Source: JAIEPM01 sp964546815
Lineage (GTDB): Bacteria > Cyanobacteriota > Vampirovibrionia > Obscuribacterales > Obscuribacteraceae
NCBI GenBank assembly: GCA_964546815.1
Contig: CAZJLR010000021.1
Span: 40,773 to 104,772 of the forward strand
DNA length: 64,000 bases
Reading direction: 5' to 3'
Shown here: piece after piece, positions 18,796 through 28,091 of the stretch
Position numbering within the stretch: the first letter of the stretch is position 1
Layout: each line of letters begins with the position of its first letter
Program-made: the position numbers and the translations under genes
Notes under the pieces: model-generated
What the model was told of the DNA's origin: nothing
Database searches by the model: none
The model's input: the letters and a program-made list of their open reading frames with translations, nothing else

Positions 18796-19272
18796 ATGAA
18801 ATCATTCAGTAACGGAATTGCTGGACTCGTATTGTTAGTTATTTATGGTGGAACTGCTCCAGTGTCAGCGCAGATTATCGAAAAGCGATTTGGAGATGCG
18901 CCCCCCGCAAATGTTGTGGAAGAAGATGTATACATCCACAAAGCAACACCTCGTGTTATCGAAAATAGAGTTTTGATTGCGCCAAACAATATAAATGATT
19001 CCGGATTGCGTTCAAACTACGCAAGGCGGCTTTCCGATATTGCCGAGCAGCTATCGATGGCATATTCAAAGGGCTGGCTCTCTAAAGCTCAGTATGACAA
19101 TTTGCGAAACTGGCAAGCAAGTGTGGGAATGGAAGAGGCTATTTTGCGCAACAATTCAATGGTTGGCAAAGTGACACCCGACGATGCTGCACTGCTAGAG
19201 CGCCATATGACAGGACTGGAATATACCATCAACAAACAAATTGACGCCGGATCAAAAGTCGCAAATCAATAA
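18796..19272 (+). CDS. Small exported helical protein
   Basis: This encodes 158 residues from ATG 18796, chosen for the adjacent AAAGGAGG; the in-frame upstream TTG at 18760 lies within a hairpin. A Sec signal peptide (about 1-26, ending VSAQ) precedes a short polar region and a helical C-terminal half. The segments GWLSKAQYDNLRNW and GKVTPDDAALLERHM match the Gly-x-hydrophobic-(T/S) helical motif of the proteins at 737 and 35925. It is the last gene of the operon and is followed by a short terminator hairpin. Confidence 0.78.
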   Translation: MKSFSNGIAGLVLLVIYGGTAPVSAQIIEKRFGDAPPANVVEEDVYIHKATPRVIENRVLIAPNNINDSGLRSNYARRLSDIAEQLSMAYSKGWLSKAQYDNLRNWQASVGMEEAILRNNSMVGKVTPDDAALLERHMTGLEYTINKQIDAGSKVANQ

Positions 19273-19296
19273 GACACAGTAATGTGTCGCCTTTTC
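19273..19296 (+). terminator. Probable terminator of the exported-protein operon
   Basis: GACACA-GTAA-TGTGTC forms a 6-bp stem right after the TAA, followed by GCCTTTTC. The stem is short, but its position between two convergent genes (ends 19272 and 19313) supports a terminator role. Confidence 0.55.
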
Positions 19297-19312
19297 ACAA
19301 CACTGCAGATGC

Positions 19313-20413
19313 TTATCTGCGCAATGCATTTTGCGCGCGATCAGCCGAAAGAAGTTCTTTTGTAATCGTTTCAGGATCTGCAGTTGTATGTGAAATCCAA
19401 CCTGGAGTCTGGCAAACAAAACAATATGCAAGAGCGTTTAAAGAGGGCGCATATTCGCTGCGAGTGATATGGAATTTTTCCCAGGCAGAGCTTTCCGGAT
19501 GCATCGGATAGCCGCTCTCTTTCAGCATATTGTATGCAGAAGTGAATTCCTCACGACTAATGCAAGATTTTGCCGGCTCCAGGTTTAGATATCCCCTGAA
19601 AAAATTGACCAGCTTGCTGCCGATTTGCAAAAAGAAACTAGCGTGTCCGCATTTTGAATCGTTGATTGTGGTGGTTAACAAATTGGCTGCATCAAGCATT
19701 ACACCGAGAACAGTTATCCACGAAACGCACATGTGACCCGAGCGAAAATAACATAGCAATGGAAATGCGCGGTGGCTGGCTACAATTTGCGATGTCCACA
19801 ACTCCCATTCTGAAATTTGAGTAGGCAATTGATTTGTAATTCCGAGATCTGCATAGTTTGTGAGCAATGTCACTGCCGAAGCATGTGTGCATATGCGAGA
19901 TTGAAACGTGTTTACCATAACTTCTCTGCTATGCACTGACTGTTGCATCGAAAACAGATAAGAAACGCCGACTGCAATTACGGTAATGCCAGTGCTGCCT
20001 GCAGCTAAAACCAGTGCTCGTCCCAGCGGGCTCACTGCTACGATATCGCCGAATCCCAAAGTTAATACCGAAGTGCCGGCAAGGTAGAGCGCAGTTCCAA
20101 AATCATGAATCACCGGTCGAAATTCATTTCCAAGTCCATGAATGATCATGGCGACTGCAACCGTGAGCGAAATCATCCAAGCCACGAAAATCATCACGAA
20201 AGCCATGGGGGCAAAAGCACCGAGAAACGAATCGAGTACCGTTTCTGAATTGATGAAAGTCGCAAGTTTTCTGCAAGCTGGCCAGGCAATTTTACCAATG
20301 AAAAATGGTGCGAAACGGTGAGATGCCGGCGTAAAACGCGGTACGAGGACTGCCTGAAAAATATCAAACAGAAGTACTGCGACAAATACAACGCCAAGAA
20401 ATGCTTCGAGCAT
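19313..20413 (-). CDS. Two-TM potassium channel-like protein
   Basis: This 366-residue protein has an N-terminal hydrophobic helix (about 1-25) and a channel core of the Ion_trans_2 type: a helix at about 65-95, then a pore helix with selectivity filter TLGFGD, then a second helix (about 130-155). The filter is GFG, a known variant of GYG, so K+ selectivity is plausible but not certain. The C-terminal 200 residues are cytoplasmic and not recognised; they lack a visible Rossmann RCK motif. It converges with the exported-protein operon. Confidence 0.82.
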   Translation of the reverse strand: MLEAFLGVVFVAVLLFDIFQAVLVPRFTPASHRFAPFFIGKIAWPACRKLATFINSETVLDSFLGAFAPMAFVMIFVAWMISLTVAVAMIIHGLGNEFRPVIHDFGTALYLAGTSVLTLGFGDIVAVSPLGRALVLAAGSTGITVIAVGVSYLFSMQQSVHSREVMVNTFQSRICTHASAVTLLTNYADLGITNQLPTQISEWELWTSQIVASHRAFPLLCYFRSGHMCVSWITVLGVMLDAANLLTTTINDSKCGHASFFLQIGSKLVNFFRGYLNLEPAKSCISREEFTSAYNMLKESGYPMHPESSAWEKFHITRSEYAPSLNALAYCFVCQTPGWISHTTADPETITKELLSADRAQNALRR

Positions 20414-20591
20414 TAAAGTTCGCTACCCCTTTGCTGGTGAGCCTTGATGGGCTCGTCAACAGGGTAAAATTTCGCTCGGTACTATGTCAAGCTGAACTGT
20501 CTAATTTAGCTTACGGCAAAGTTCAAAAGTATTACTGTTCTTAGTGTTTGCGCTTTATGAGCAATGCTAAATTTGTACGCGAAAATACATT

Positions 20592-20627
20592 ACGGGCGGC
20601 GCAGATGTTGAGTCATGCGCCGCCCGT
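20592..20627 (-). terminator. Strong hairpin downstream of the TPR-like gene
   Basis: ACGGGCGGCGCA and TGCGCCGCCCGT form a perfect 12-bp GC-rich stem with a 12-base loop. It lies 22 bases beyond the stop of the minus-strand gene at 20650. The following sequence on that strand, AATGTATTTT, is a weak T tract, so it is a likely but not ideal terminator. The rest of 20414-20591 shows no gene. Confidence 0.6.
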
Positions 20628-20649
20628 TGGTTTGTCTTCTTCCTTCCCG

Positions 20650-21345
20650 TCAGACCGCAACCATCAAGCTGCGTTCTCTCGTCTCCATAAGATTTGCCAA
20701 TAGTTCTTTGTAGGTTGGATGATTGTGGTCTTGTGCGCCTGGTTCCATAAGCTCAAGACATTTGCCCATGTAGTTGATTGCTTCATCCATTCTGTCTTCT
20801 GCAGCGTGTAATTCTGCAAGAACCCAATATGCTTCTGCGAGTGTTTCGCTGTCTTCGCGTCTGTGCAAAAGCGTGATTGCAAGTGCTTTCGAGGCTGATT
20901 TAATTGCAAGATCAAACTTTCTGTGTCCGCCAAAGAAACTTGTTAGTTCTTGTGCGCATTCTAGTTCTTCGTAATAGTCTTTTTGCTTGCAACCATTGTG
21001 TCCAATCCACTCAAGAATTGTCGCGTCTTCTTGCACCGACTTTGCTTGATCTGGATATTTTTCCAGGCGCTCTAATTTCTGCATGATTGCGCCAACTGTT
21101 TTGGACTGAAACTTGCGTGAGGGAGGAGCTTGCTCTTGCTGCTTCTTGGGGAGTTGTGGCATCTTATCGACTGCCGCATATCCCATTGCTTGAACCATTC
21201 CTTCGATAAAATTGACCACTGATTCACGATCGACAGAGGATTTCAGGAGTTCGTCTGTAGAGACGTTGAGCAAAGTTTGACCGTCGGTCATACCGTTCTG
21301 GTCTTGGTCTTCTCCCGAAGCTTGATTATTAGGTTCACTTGACAT
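20650..21345 (-). CDS. Helical TPR-like cytoplasmic protein
   Basis: This encodes 231 residues from ATG 21345, which has GAGGAAA eight bases upstream; an ATG at 21390 has no such site. The N-terminal third is acidic and polar. The C-terminal half contains TPR-like helix pairs (AIKSASKALAITLL, EAYWVLAELHAAEDRMDEAI). No enzyme motif is seen. It is divergent from the pilT pair. Function is unknown, with a protein-interaction role likely. Confidence 0.72.
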   Translation of the reverse strand: MSSEPNNQASGEDQDQNGMTDGQTLLNVSTDELLKSSVDRESVVNFIEGMVQAMGYAAVDKMPQLPKKQQEQAPPSRKFQSKTVGAIMQKLERLEKYPDQAKSVQEDATILEWIGHNGCKQKDYYEELECAQELTSFFGGHRKFDLAIKSASKALAITLLHRREDSETLAEAYWVLAELHAAEDRMDEAINYMGKCLELMEPGAQDHNHPTYKELLANLMETRERSLMVAV

Positions 21346-21541
21346 TTTGGTTTCCTCTGAAGACTTCGCTCTCGATTTATGCCCATACATGACTGGCTTA
21401 TAACCTGTTTACATCTGGAAACACAAGATCCGAATCGCTGTTTGGCTTTGCGGCTATTCGGTCAATTTCAAATTTCCTGTTGACAACTTTGCGGACTGGG
21501 CATAACCAATATGGTCCCACCCATCGTGCAGGAGAAGCCGC

Positions 21542-22600
21542 GTGACAGTAGCTACTGGAATTGACTCTCTGAAGGAACTTGTCGAGCGCGCAATTAGCCT
21601 CAAGGCAAGCGACATTCATCTCCACACAGGATACCCGCCGACCTTGCGACTTGCTGGAAGTGTCGTTCCGATGGGTGAAGAGCGCTTCACCGATGCACAA
21701 CTTCGCCAACAGTTGATGTCGCTATTAAGTGAACACGAACGCAAAACGTTCGAAGAAAAGCACGATGCTGACTTCACTGTTGAAATACCGCAAATGGCTC
21801 GCCTCCGCGGAAGTGTATTTCTAGGACATCTCGGTATCAATGCCAGCTTCCGTGTTTTGCCGCCAGTGCCTCTCACTCTGGCCGAACTGGGCGTGCCGTC
21901 AGTCGTCGAAAAATTTGCAGAATATCACCATGGACTTGTTCTATTAACTGGTCCGGCTGGCTGCGGAAAGAGCACTACATTGTCTGCACTCGTGAATATG
22001 CTCAATGAGAAGCACGAAGGTCTGCATGTGCTCACACTGGAAGACCCAATTGAAGTTGTGCATCCGCACAAAAAGTGCATGGTGAACCAGAGACAGGTCA
22101 TCTTGCACACCACAAGCTATGAACGTGCAATGCGCGCTGCACTGAGAGAAAGCCCTGACGTGATCATCATCGGTGAAATGCGCGATGCTGAAACTATTAG
22201 CTTGGCGCTAACCGCCGCAGAGACCGGGCACCTTGTGATGGCATCAATGCATACTACAGATTCCATCAAGTCAATCACTCGTATTGTAGATAGCTTTCAC
22301 CCGGACAAGCAGCCCCAAATTAGAACAATGCTTGCCGAGTCACTGCAAGCTGTTTTCAGTCAGCTCTTGTTACCTTGCGCTGATGGCAAAGGCAGAGCGC
22401 TCGCTTACGAACTGCTGTTTATCAATCCGGCAGTAGCAAACATGATTAGAGAGAAAAAGACATTCCAAATTCCTTCTGTACTTCAAACAGGACGAGCGCA
22501 AGGAATGATGAGCCTTTCACAGAGCATTGGCGATCTGGTTAGAGCCGGAAAAGTCACAAAAGAAGTTGCAAAACGATATGCGGACGAAGCTTACTTGTAA
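21542..22600 (+). CDS. pilT: PilT-type type IV pilus retraction ATPase
   Basis: This encodes 352 residues from a GTG with AGGAGA upstream. It has all PilT signatures: Walker A GPAGCGKST (137-145), the Asp-box segment TLEDPIEVVH, Walker B VIIIGE (207-212) and the His-box HLVMASMHTTD (230-240). These hexameric ATPases depolymerise the pilus for twitching motility. The Walker A has Ala-Gly-Cys where PTGSG is usual. A second paralogue follows 17 bp later, so the pair resembles the PilT/PilU arrangement. Confidence 0.93.
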   Translation: MTVATGIDSLKELVERAISLKASDIHLHTGYPPTLRLAGSVVPMGEERFTDAQLRQQLMSLLSEHERKTFEEKHDADFTVEIPQMARLRGSVFLGHLGINASFRVLPPVPLTLAELGVPSVVEKFAEYHHGLVLLTGPAGCGKSTTLSALVNMLNEKHEGLHVLTLEDPIEVVHPHKKCMVNQRQVILHTTSYERAMRAALRESPDVIIIGEMRDAETISLALTAAETGHLVMASMHTTDSIKSITRIVDSFHPDKQPQIRTMLAESLQAVFSQLLLPCADGKGRALAYELLFINPAVANMIREKKTFQIPSVLQTGRAQGMMSLSQSIGDLVRAGKVTKEVAKRYADEAYL

Positions 22601-22617
22601 ATTCAGAGGATTTCTAA

Positions 22618-23694
22618 ATGGCAAAAATTGATGCCTTATTCAAACATTTGCGAGATCAAGAAGGCTCCGACCTTTTTCTTGTCGTCGGTGAGCCGCCTAA
22701 AATGCGGGTACACGGTAAAGTTGTGACTGTGCAAGGTGCACCAAATCTCACCATTGATATGGTCAACACACTCTTGCTTGAAATTCTGAATCCAGAGCAA
22801 AAGAAAAATTTCGAAGCAGACCGCGACCTCGACTTTGCTCATGCACTTGAGGGCATTGCACGTTTTCGCTGCAACTACTTCTATCAAAATGAAGGACCTG
22901 CGGCAGTCTTTCGTATCATTCCTGAAAAAATCAAACCGCTTTCCGAACTGAATTTGCCTCCGGTTATCGGCACTTTCGCTGATTATTACCGGGGCTTGAT
23001 TTTGGTTACTGGTCCGACTGGAAGTGGTAAATCAACTACTCTTGCCGGCATCATCAACGAAATCAATGAGCGTTATGCAAAGCATTTAGTGACGATTGAA
23101 GACCCACTGGAATTCGTTCATTCACCTAAGAAGTCGATGATAACTCACCGCGAGGTGGGCACGCATGCAGAGAGTTTTGAATCAGCGCTGAGAGCCTCAG
23201 TTAGAGAAGATCCGGATGTAATTCTCGTTGGTGAAATGCGCGACCTTGAAACAATTCGGCTTGCCCTGACTGCTGCGGAAATGGGCTTTCTGGTGCTTGG
23301 AACTTTGCACACAAACTCAGCTTCCAAAACCGTAGATAGAATTGTCGACGTATTTCCTGCTGCTCAGCAGCCTGCTGTTAGAACAATGCTTGCTGGCTCA
23401 CTGGTGGCAATTTGTTCGCAGTTACTTGTGCGTGGTGTCGATGGAAAGAGTCGTTGTTGCGCCAACGAAATTCTTATTTCGAGTGCAGGGCTTGGCAACG
23501 CCATTCGCGAAGGCAACATGAATATGATCAAAACCCATATTCAATCTGGTGGCAACCAGGGCATGGTGCTCATGGATGCATCGCTGGAGAAGCTTGTCCA
23601 GGCAGGCAAAGCCGACCCTGTCGATGTATATATGAAAGCAACTGACAAGCAGCGTTTCCAGAAATATGTACAGGGTAAAATCGCCGTTATGTAA
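22618..23694 (+). CDS. PilT/PilU-type type IV pilus ATPase, second copy
   Basis: This 358-residue protein has the canonical Walker A GPTGSGKST (132-140), IEDPLEFVHSPKK, Walker B VILVGEMRD and the His-box FLVLGTLHTNSASKTVDR. It is closest in layout to PilT/PilU retraction ATPases. GAGGATTT precedes the ATG. Tandem placement after the first gene suggests a duplicated pair acting together on one pilus. Which copy is the PilU-like accessory cannot be decided here. The next gene begins 83 bp later on the same strand. Confidence 0.92.
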   Translation: MAKIDALFKHLRDQEGSDLFLVVGEPPKMRVHGKVVTVQGAPNLTIDMVNTLLLEILNPEQKKNFEADRDLDFAHALEGIARFRCNYFYQNEGPAAVFRIIPEKIKPLSELNLPPVIGTFADYYRGLILVTGPTGSGKSTTLAGIINEINERYAKHLVTIEDPLEFVHSPKKSMITHREVGTHAESFESALRASVREDPDVILVGEMRDLETIRLALTAAEMGFLVLGTLHTNSASKTVDRIVDVFPAAQQPAVRTMLAGSLVAICSQLLVRGVDGKSRCCANEILISSAGLGNAIREGNMNMIKTHIQSGGNQGMVLMDASLEKLVQAGKADPVDVYMKATDKQRFQKYVQGKIAVM

Positions 23695-23777
23695 TGCGGA
23701 TAAAACCGGGTCAATGTTAGTTTCAATCAGATGCTGTACTCTCTTGGCTACTTCGCGGCCGAAGAGAAGATTGTTCT

Positions 23778-25367
23778 GTGCGCATCTGTTTGATTTCACG
23801 TGAATATCCTCCTGATACCGGTTGGGGCGGCATCGGCGCCTACACGTACAATCACGCCCGCGCGTTGAAAGAATTAGGCCACGATGTTGAAGTCATATCG
23901 TTAACCAAAAAAGATGCAACCGCTGACGTCGCTGTATCTACCACATCGGAAGACCCTTTCTATGTGCCTGTTCATCGGGCTGTCTGGGGGCCTTTGCTTG
24001 AAGAACTTACTACAATTTGGATCTCGCTGCCGTATACACATTTTGTGCTCAAATCATGCGTTGCATTGTGGCGAAAATTTTTGGAAGTACACAGCGTCAA
24101 ACCATTTGATGTAGTCGAAGCACCAGAACATTTGGCTGAAGCATTATTTCCTGCGCTCACCAAAGTTTGTCCTCTGGTTATTCGTCTACATACACCGCAT
24201 TCTAAGTTCATTCGCGAAAAGTATCACAATTTAAATGCCTCCTTTGACCAGGAATTGGTGGCAATTCTTGAGCGAACCGCCATGTTGGAGGCTGACTTGT
24301 TATCTTCGCCGAGCGAAGACCTTGCAGCTTATGTGGCCGAGGACACTGCCGTCAAGTTGTCGTCAATCGAAATTGTTCGCAATCCAGTTGACTGCAAAAA
24401 ATTCACTCCTGAAGGAGAGAAGGCAATTGCTAAAGATGACCGGGTTACAGTCTTCTTTGCCGGTCGCTTAGAAGAGCGCAAAGGTATTCACTATCTGCTT
24501 GAGGCTGTTCCAGCAATTTTGAAGCAAAACTCTAAAGTGCGTTTTGTTGTTGTTGGTGCAGATACAAATACTGGTCCTGGAAAGACCTCGGTGCTTACAG
24601 CATTGAAACGCAAGCTTGCCGAAGACGGTGTTGAAAATGCGGTTCAGTTTATTAGTCATGTTGCGCTCGACCAGATGGCTGCACATTACCGGTCTGCCGA
24701 CATCTGTGTAGTACCGTCTCTTTACGAAAATGCACCATATACAGTGCTTGAAGCCCAGGCGAGTGGTAAGCCTGTTGTGGGGACTTCGGCTGGTGGATCT
24801 AAAGAATATATTGCCGATGGAGTCACTGGCTTTGTAGTCGAGCCTCGCAATTCTCAGGCGCTAGCTGATGCCATAAACAGGCTCGTTGCGGATGAGCCTC
24901 TGCGTTTGAAGATGGGCAACGCTGCCCGAGAAAGATCAATAAACAAATTCGACAAAACAATCATTGTTAACGAAGCACTTGCAAGTTATACAGAGGCAAT
25001 AAGAAGATTTGCCGAGACAAAGGATACTGCTTTGTACCGGAAGAGCCCGGAAGAATCGCTAAGTGATTTCGTTTCATTGCTATATGTTTATCACACCAGT
25101 TTATGTGATTTGATCTATCGCCATTCATTTATGTACCGCACAAATTACTGGTTGCAGCTGGCTCTTCGTCGCCCTCGACTATGCTTTGCTAAGCTAGCTT
25201 TGGCAACTCTAAAGGGCATAAGCGATTCTTTTAGTTTTGCACCGCGAAAGATAGAATCTCTAATTCAGCGCATCGAATCACAAGTGACTGAGCGCGAAGC
25301 AGAAAAAGAAAAAATCCTTGTTCAGCAGCTTCTGTCGTCTTGTTCTATTTCATCTAAACGAAGCTAA
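23778..25367 (+). CDS. Glycosyltransferase family 4
   Basis: This 529-residue protein starts at a GTG. The N-terminal MRICLISREYPPDTGWGGIGAY is the GT4 GT-B opening with the Gly-rich loop. The C-terminal domain shows FAGRLEERKGIHYLLEA, then VVPSLYENAPYTVLEAQASG with the family's E-x7-E type motif. GT4 enzymes use nucleotide-sugar donors with retention of configuration. About 120 residues beyond the usual GT-B end are helical and unassigned. The product is cytoplasmic or peripheral, and likely makes a surface glycan or glycolipid. A palindromic repeat follows the stop. Confidence 0.92.
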   Translation: MRICLISREYPPDTGWGGIGAYTYNHARALKELGHDVEVISLTKKDATADVAVSTTSEDPFYVPVHRAVWGPLLEELTTIWISLPYTHFVLKSCVALWRKFLEVHSVKPFDVVEAPEHLAEALFPALTKVCPLVIRLHTPHSKFIREKYHNLNASFDQELVAILERTAMLEADLLSSPSEDLAAYVAEDTAVKLSSIEIVRNPVDCKKFTPEGEKAIAKDDRVTVFFAGRLEERKGIHYLLEAVPAILKQNSKVRFVVVGADTNTGPGKTSVLTALKRKLAEDGVENAVQFISHVALDQMAAHYRSADICVVPSLYENAPYTVLEAQASGKPVVGTSAGGSKEYIADGVTGFVVEPRNSQALADAINRLVADEPLRLKMGNAARERSINKFDKTIIVNEALASYTEAIRRFAETKDTALYRKSPEESLSDFVSLLYVYHTSLCDLIYRHSFMYRTNYWLQLALRRPRLCFAKLALATLKGISDSFSFAPRKIESLIQRIESQVTEREAEKEKILVQQLLSSCSISSKRS

Positions 25368-25397
25368 TCTCGATCCTGTCCGCCAAATATTAGTCAC

Positions 25398-25422
25398 GGG
25401 CGACGCATGGCGTCGCCCCTAC
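25398..25422. repeat. Dispersed palindromic repeat, copy 2
   Basis: GGGCGACGC (25398-25406), ATG loop, GCGTCGCCC (25410-25418), then CTAC. The stem is identical to copy 1, while the loop is its reverse complement. It lies between the convergent glycosyltransferase and P450 genes, again a position suited to a terminator. Confidence 0.9.
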
Positions 25423-25441
25423 AGGCGAACATAACGTCATG

Positions 25442-26665
25442 CTAAAACAATAAATGCATTTCTTGGACGCCGCGCAGGCTGTATGGTCTTTTGTGTACCA
25501 GGGTTTGTTCGGCCAGGCGAATGTTTGGCAGGCGGCGTAGAATCGTTCCGATTGCTATTTGACCTTCCATTCTAGCTAGCGCTGCACCAAGGCAATGATG
25601 AATGCCTGATGAAAACGAAATGTGTTTGATGTTTTTTCTGTTTATGTCGAGTTTGTTTGGATCTTCAAACTCTTTTGGGTCCCGATTGCAGGCGCCGAGA
25701 AAAATCACAACCATGTCATGCTTGTGCATTTTTTGTCCGTGAAATTCCATGTCTTCGCCAACCAGGCGTCGGACGGATTGCACTGGGCTGTCATAGCGCA
25801 GAAACTCTTCCGTGGCTGATGCTATCAAGTCTGGGTTTGCCTTAAGTAGTTCAAGTTGATCTGGATTTTGCAAAAGTGCAAGCATTCCATTTCCAATTAG
25901 ATTTACTGTGGTTTCATGTCCGGCGACGAGAATCAGGCAGATGTTTCCCAGCACATCTAGCTCGCTCAACTTTTCGCCATCAATCTCCGCGTGTACCAGA
26001 GCTGATATGAGGTCTTCCTTTGGATTCTCGCGGCGTTCTGCCACTAGAGGTTTAAGATAATCAACCAATTGGTCGTAAGCGTCATTGGCTACTTTGAGCG
26101 TGTCTAGACCATAGCCTGGTTCAAGTGTTTGAGTGATTTTGTGAGACCAGTCTTTGAAGCTTGCATGGTCTTTCGCAGGTATTCCGAGCATTTCAGCAAT
26201 TACAGTGATTGGAAGCAAAAATGCAAACTCACTGACAAATTCGATTTTGCCTTTCGGCATAGCTTCGTCAATCAATCTGTCGGCAATAGCTTGAATGTGC
26301 TCGTACATTTGCTGAATCATTTTTGGCGAAAATGCTTTATTTACGAGCGAACGCATCTTTGTGTGGTCTGGCGGGTTTTGGTTAATCATCCAGTTCGAAC
26401 GTGTTTTCGACATGTATGATGGACCCGGCAACATTTTGAAAAGCGGATTTATGTTGTTTGTTCTTTCCAGGTGTTTTTCAAAGCGCAGGTCTTTTGTGAT
26501 CTCTTGCGCAAGTTCATAGCTAGTCACCAACCAATACTTTCCTTTTTTGCTCCAGCAAAGTGGAGCAGCATTGCGGATTTTGTCGTAAATTGGATATGGG
26601 TCATCGAGAAATTCTTGTGTAATTGGATTTAAAGGATCAATTATTGCTGTGGCAGTCTCGCTCAT
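25442..26665 (-). CDS. Cytochrome P450
   Basis: This 407-residue soluble bacterial P450 has the I-helix oxygen-binding motif AGHETT, the ExxR pair in EEFLRYDSPVQSVRR, and the heme ligand loop FSSGIHHCLGAALAR with Cys 358. It lacks a membrane anchor, as expected for bacterial class I enzymes needing ferredoxin and reductase, neither of which is encoded nearby. GGAGATAAGAAG precedes the ATG. The substrate is unknown; the length and motifs fit hydroxylases of terpenoids, fatty acids or macrolides alike. It stands alone, divergent from the gene at 26918. Confidence 0.95.
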   Translation of the reverse strand: MSETATAIIDPLNPITQEFLDDPYPIYDKIRNAAPLCWSKKGKYWLVTSYELAQEITKDLRFEKHLERTNNINPLFKMLPGPSYMSKTRSNWMINQNPPDHTKMRSLVNKAFSPKMIQQMYEHIQAIADRLIDEAMPKGKIEFVSEFAFLLPITVIAEMLGIPAKDHASFKDWSHKITQTLEPGYGLDTLKVANDAYDQLVDYLKPLVAERRENPKEDLISALVHAEIDGEKLSELDVLGNICLILVAGHETTVNLIGNGMLALLQNPDQLELLKANPDLIASATEEFLRYDSPVQSVRRLVGEDMEFHGQKMHKHDMVVIFLGACNRDPKEFEDPNKLDINRKNIKHISFSSGIHHCLGAALARMEGQIAIGTILRRLPNIRLAEQTLVHKRPYSLRGVQEMHLLF

Positions 26666-26917
26666 CTTCTTATCTCCGGTTTTCGTTTGGCAATTTTAGC
26701 TGGTAAATTGCTTGTCTTTGGTCTTGGCTATTTCATATTCACAACTTGGAATACACTCCAGTTTTTTCATGGTTGCGCAAAAGGCAGACGGTTTAAGGAT
26801 TTCGTAAGAAGTCTTAGTCCAATCTCTTCTGGTATCGGGCGTCTCGGGTAAAACGCAACTTTTTCAATTGCTCTGGGTATGTAATTTCGTTGGCCCCCAC
26901 CATCGGAGACTCAGGCA

Positions 26918-27994
26918 ATGAGAAACCTTGTTCTTGCATCTTTATTAATTGGAGTTTTCAGCTCTAGCTTTTTCGACTTATCAGCGGAAGCTAGAGGCGT
27001 TTCTCGGCATGGGGCTTCGGGGCGCTCCGGTCGATTTGCGCATTCAGGGCAATATGGCAATGCGGCAGGCGCAGGCGGGCAGCTCTACGGTCGCGGGGCT
27101 GCCGGTGCGGCTGCAGGCAACTTTCATGGACCCAATGGAGGTACATTTAAGGGCGCTGGTGCTGGGTTTGCTACTCCCTATGCAGCTGGTGGAGCCGGAG
27201 CCTTTAAAGGAACGGGCCCCAACGGCGGGCAATATTCTGGTGCTGGCGCTGGCGCCTGGAAAAAAGGTGTAGGCGGATTTGAAAAGACTCAGATGAGTGG
27301 AACTGGCGCTAACGGCAACACTTACTCTGGCTATACCAACGGAAAATACAATGCCCAGACAGGTCAGGGCACTTACAACAGTGGAAAATCGGCTACAAGT
27401 GCCGCGACGGGACAGCAATACGGATATAACCAATCAACGCAGTTCACAAAAGGCCAGGGCGGCGAAACTACCATCGATACGGCCAACAAAGGAGACTACA
27501 ATGTCGACTGGCAAAAAGGGCAAAAGCCCACAGTAACGCAGACTAGCCCGGGCACAAGCAGCCCCACCAGTACATCATCAACTGCCACTACTGGTGCCAG
27601 CTATGTTCCTGCTCCGACCTCAACTAGCAGTGCTCCCACGAGCTATACTGCAGCTCCGACTAGCTACGCCACAACGACCACTTCGGCAACGACTTACTCT
27701 GCCCCTCCCAGCAGCTATCCAGCAAGCACTAGCACAGCAACAACATACGTCGCCCCCACGACTTATGTTGCACCCACGACCTATCTTGCACCCACTAGTG
27801 CTTATCCTGTGACTACGACCGCGCCAACAGCAGCAACAACAACAACAACTGATACTACTTATTCAACCAGCAATAATGTGAGCAGCACAACTGCACCAGC
27901 TGTGGTGCCAGTAACGCCGCCTACAACTTTGCGCCAGGAGTTTGCCCAATGGCGAAATCAAGTTCGCCAACGACGACAGGCTCAAAATAACTAG
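26918..27994 (+). CDS. Exported two-block low-complexity protein (Gly-rich then Ser/Thr/Pro-rich)
   Basis: This 358-residue protein has a Sec signal peptide (about 1-25). Residues about 30-180 are Gly/Ala-rich with recurring FKGxGxxG and YSGxGAG units. Residues about 205-330 are Thr/Ser/Ala/Pro-rich with repeats of the kind TTYVAPTTY and APTSY. The C-terminal QEFAQWRNQVRQRRQAQNN is basic and helical. It looks like a surface, fibre or matrix protein; the Thr/Ser block could be O-glycosylated. GGAGA precedes the ATG and a terminator follows. No family is recognised. Confidence 0.78.
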   Translation: MRNLVLASLLIGVFSSSFFDLSAEARGVSRHGASGRSGRFAHSGQYGNAAGAGGQLYGRGAAGAAAGNFHGPNGGTFKGAGAGFATPYAAGGAGAFKGTGPNGGQYSGAGAGAWKKGVGGFEKTQMSGTGANGNTYSGYTNGKYNAQTGQGTYNSGKSATSAATGQQYGYNQSTQFTKGQGGETTIDTANKGDYNVDWQKGQKPTVTQTSPGTSSPTSTSSTATTGASYVPAPTSTSSAPTSYTAAPTSYATTTTSATTYSAPPSSYPASTSTATTYVAPTTYVAPTTYLAPTSAYPVTTTAPTAATTTTTDTTYSTSNNVSSTTAPAVVPVTPPTTLRQEFAQWRNQVRQRRQAQNN

Positions 27995-28028
27995 AGTCCC
28001 TTTCGCAAAAACAGAACTCTGGTCTAAC

Positions 28029-28062
28029 AAAAAAGGGGGCGAGAAATTCTCGACCCCTTTTG
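28029..28062. terminator. Terminator between convergent genes
   Basis: AAAAGGGGGCGAG / CTCGACCCCTTTT form a 13-bp stem with one G-A mismatch and a five-base loop. A-rich sequence on the left and T-rich sequence on the right allow function in both directions, for the genes ending at 27994 and 28092. Confidence 0.8.
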
Positions 28063-28091
28063 CATTTGTTTTGTTATTGGACTTAGTCAGC

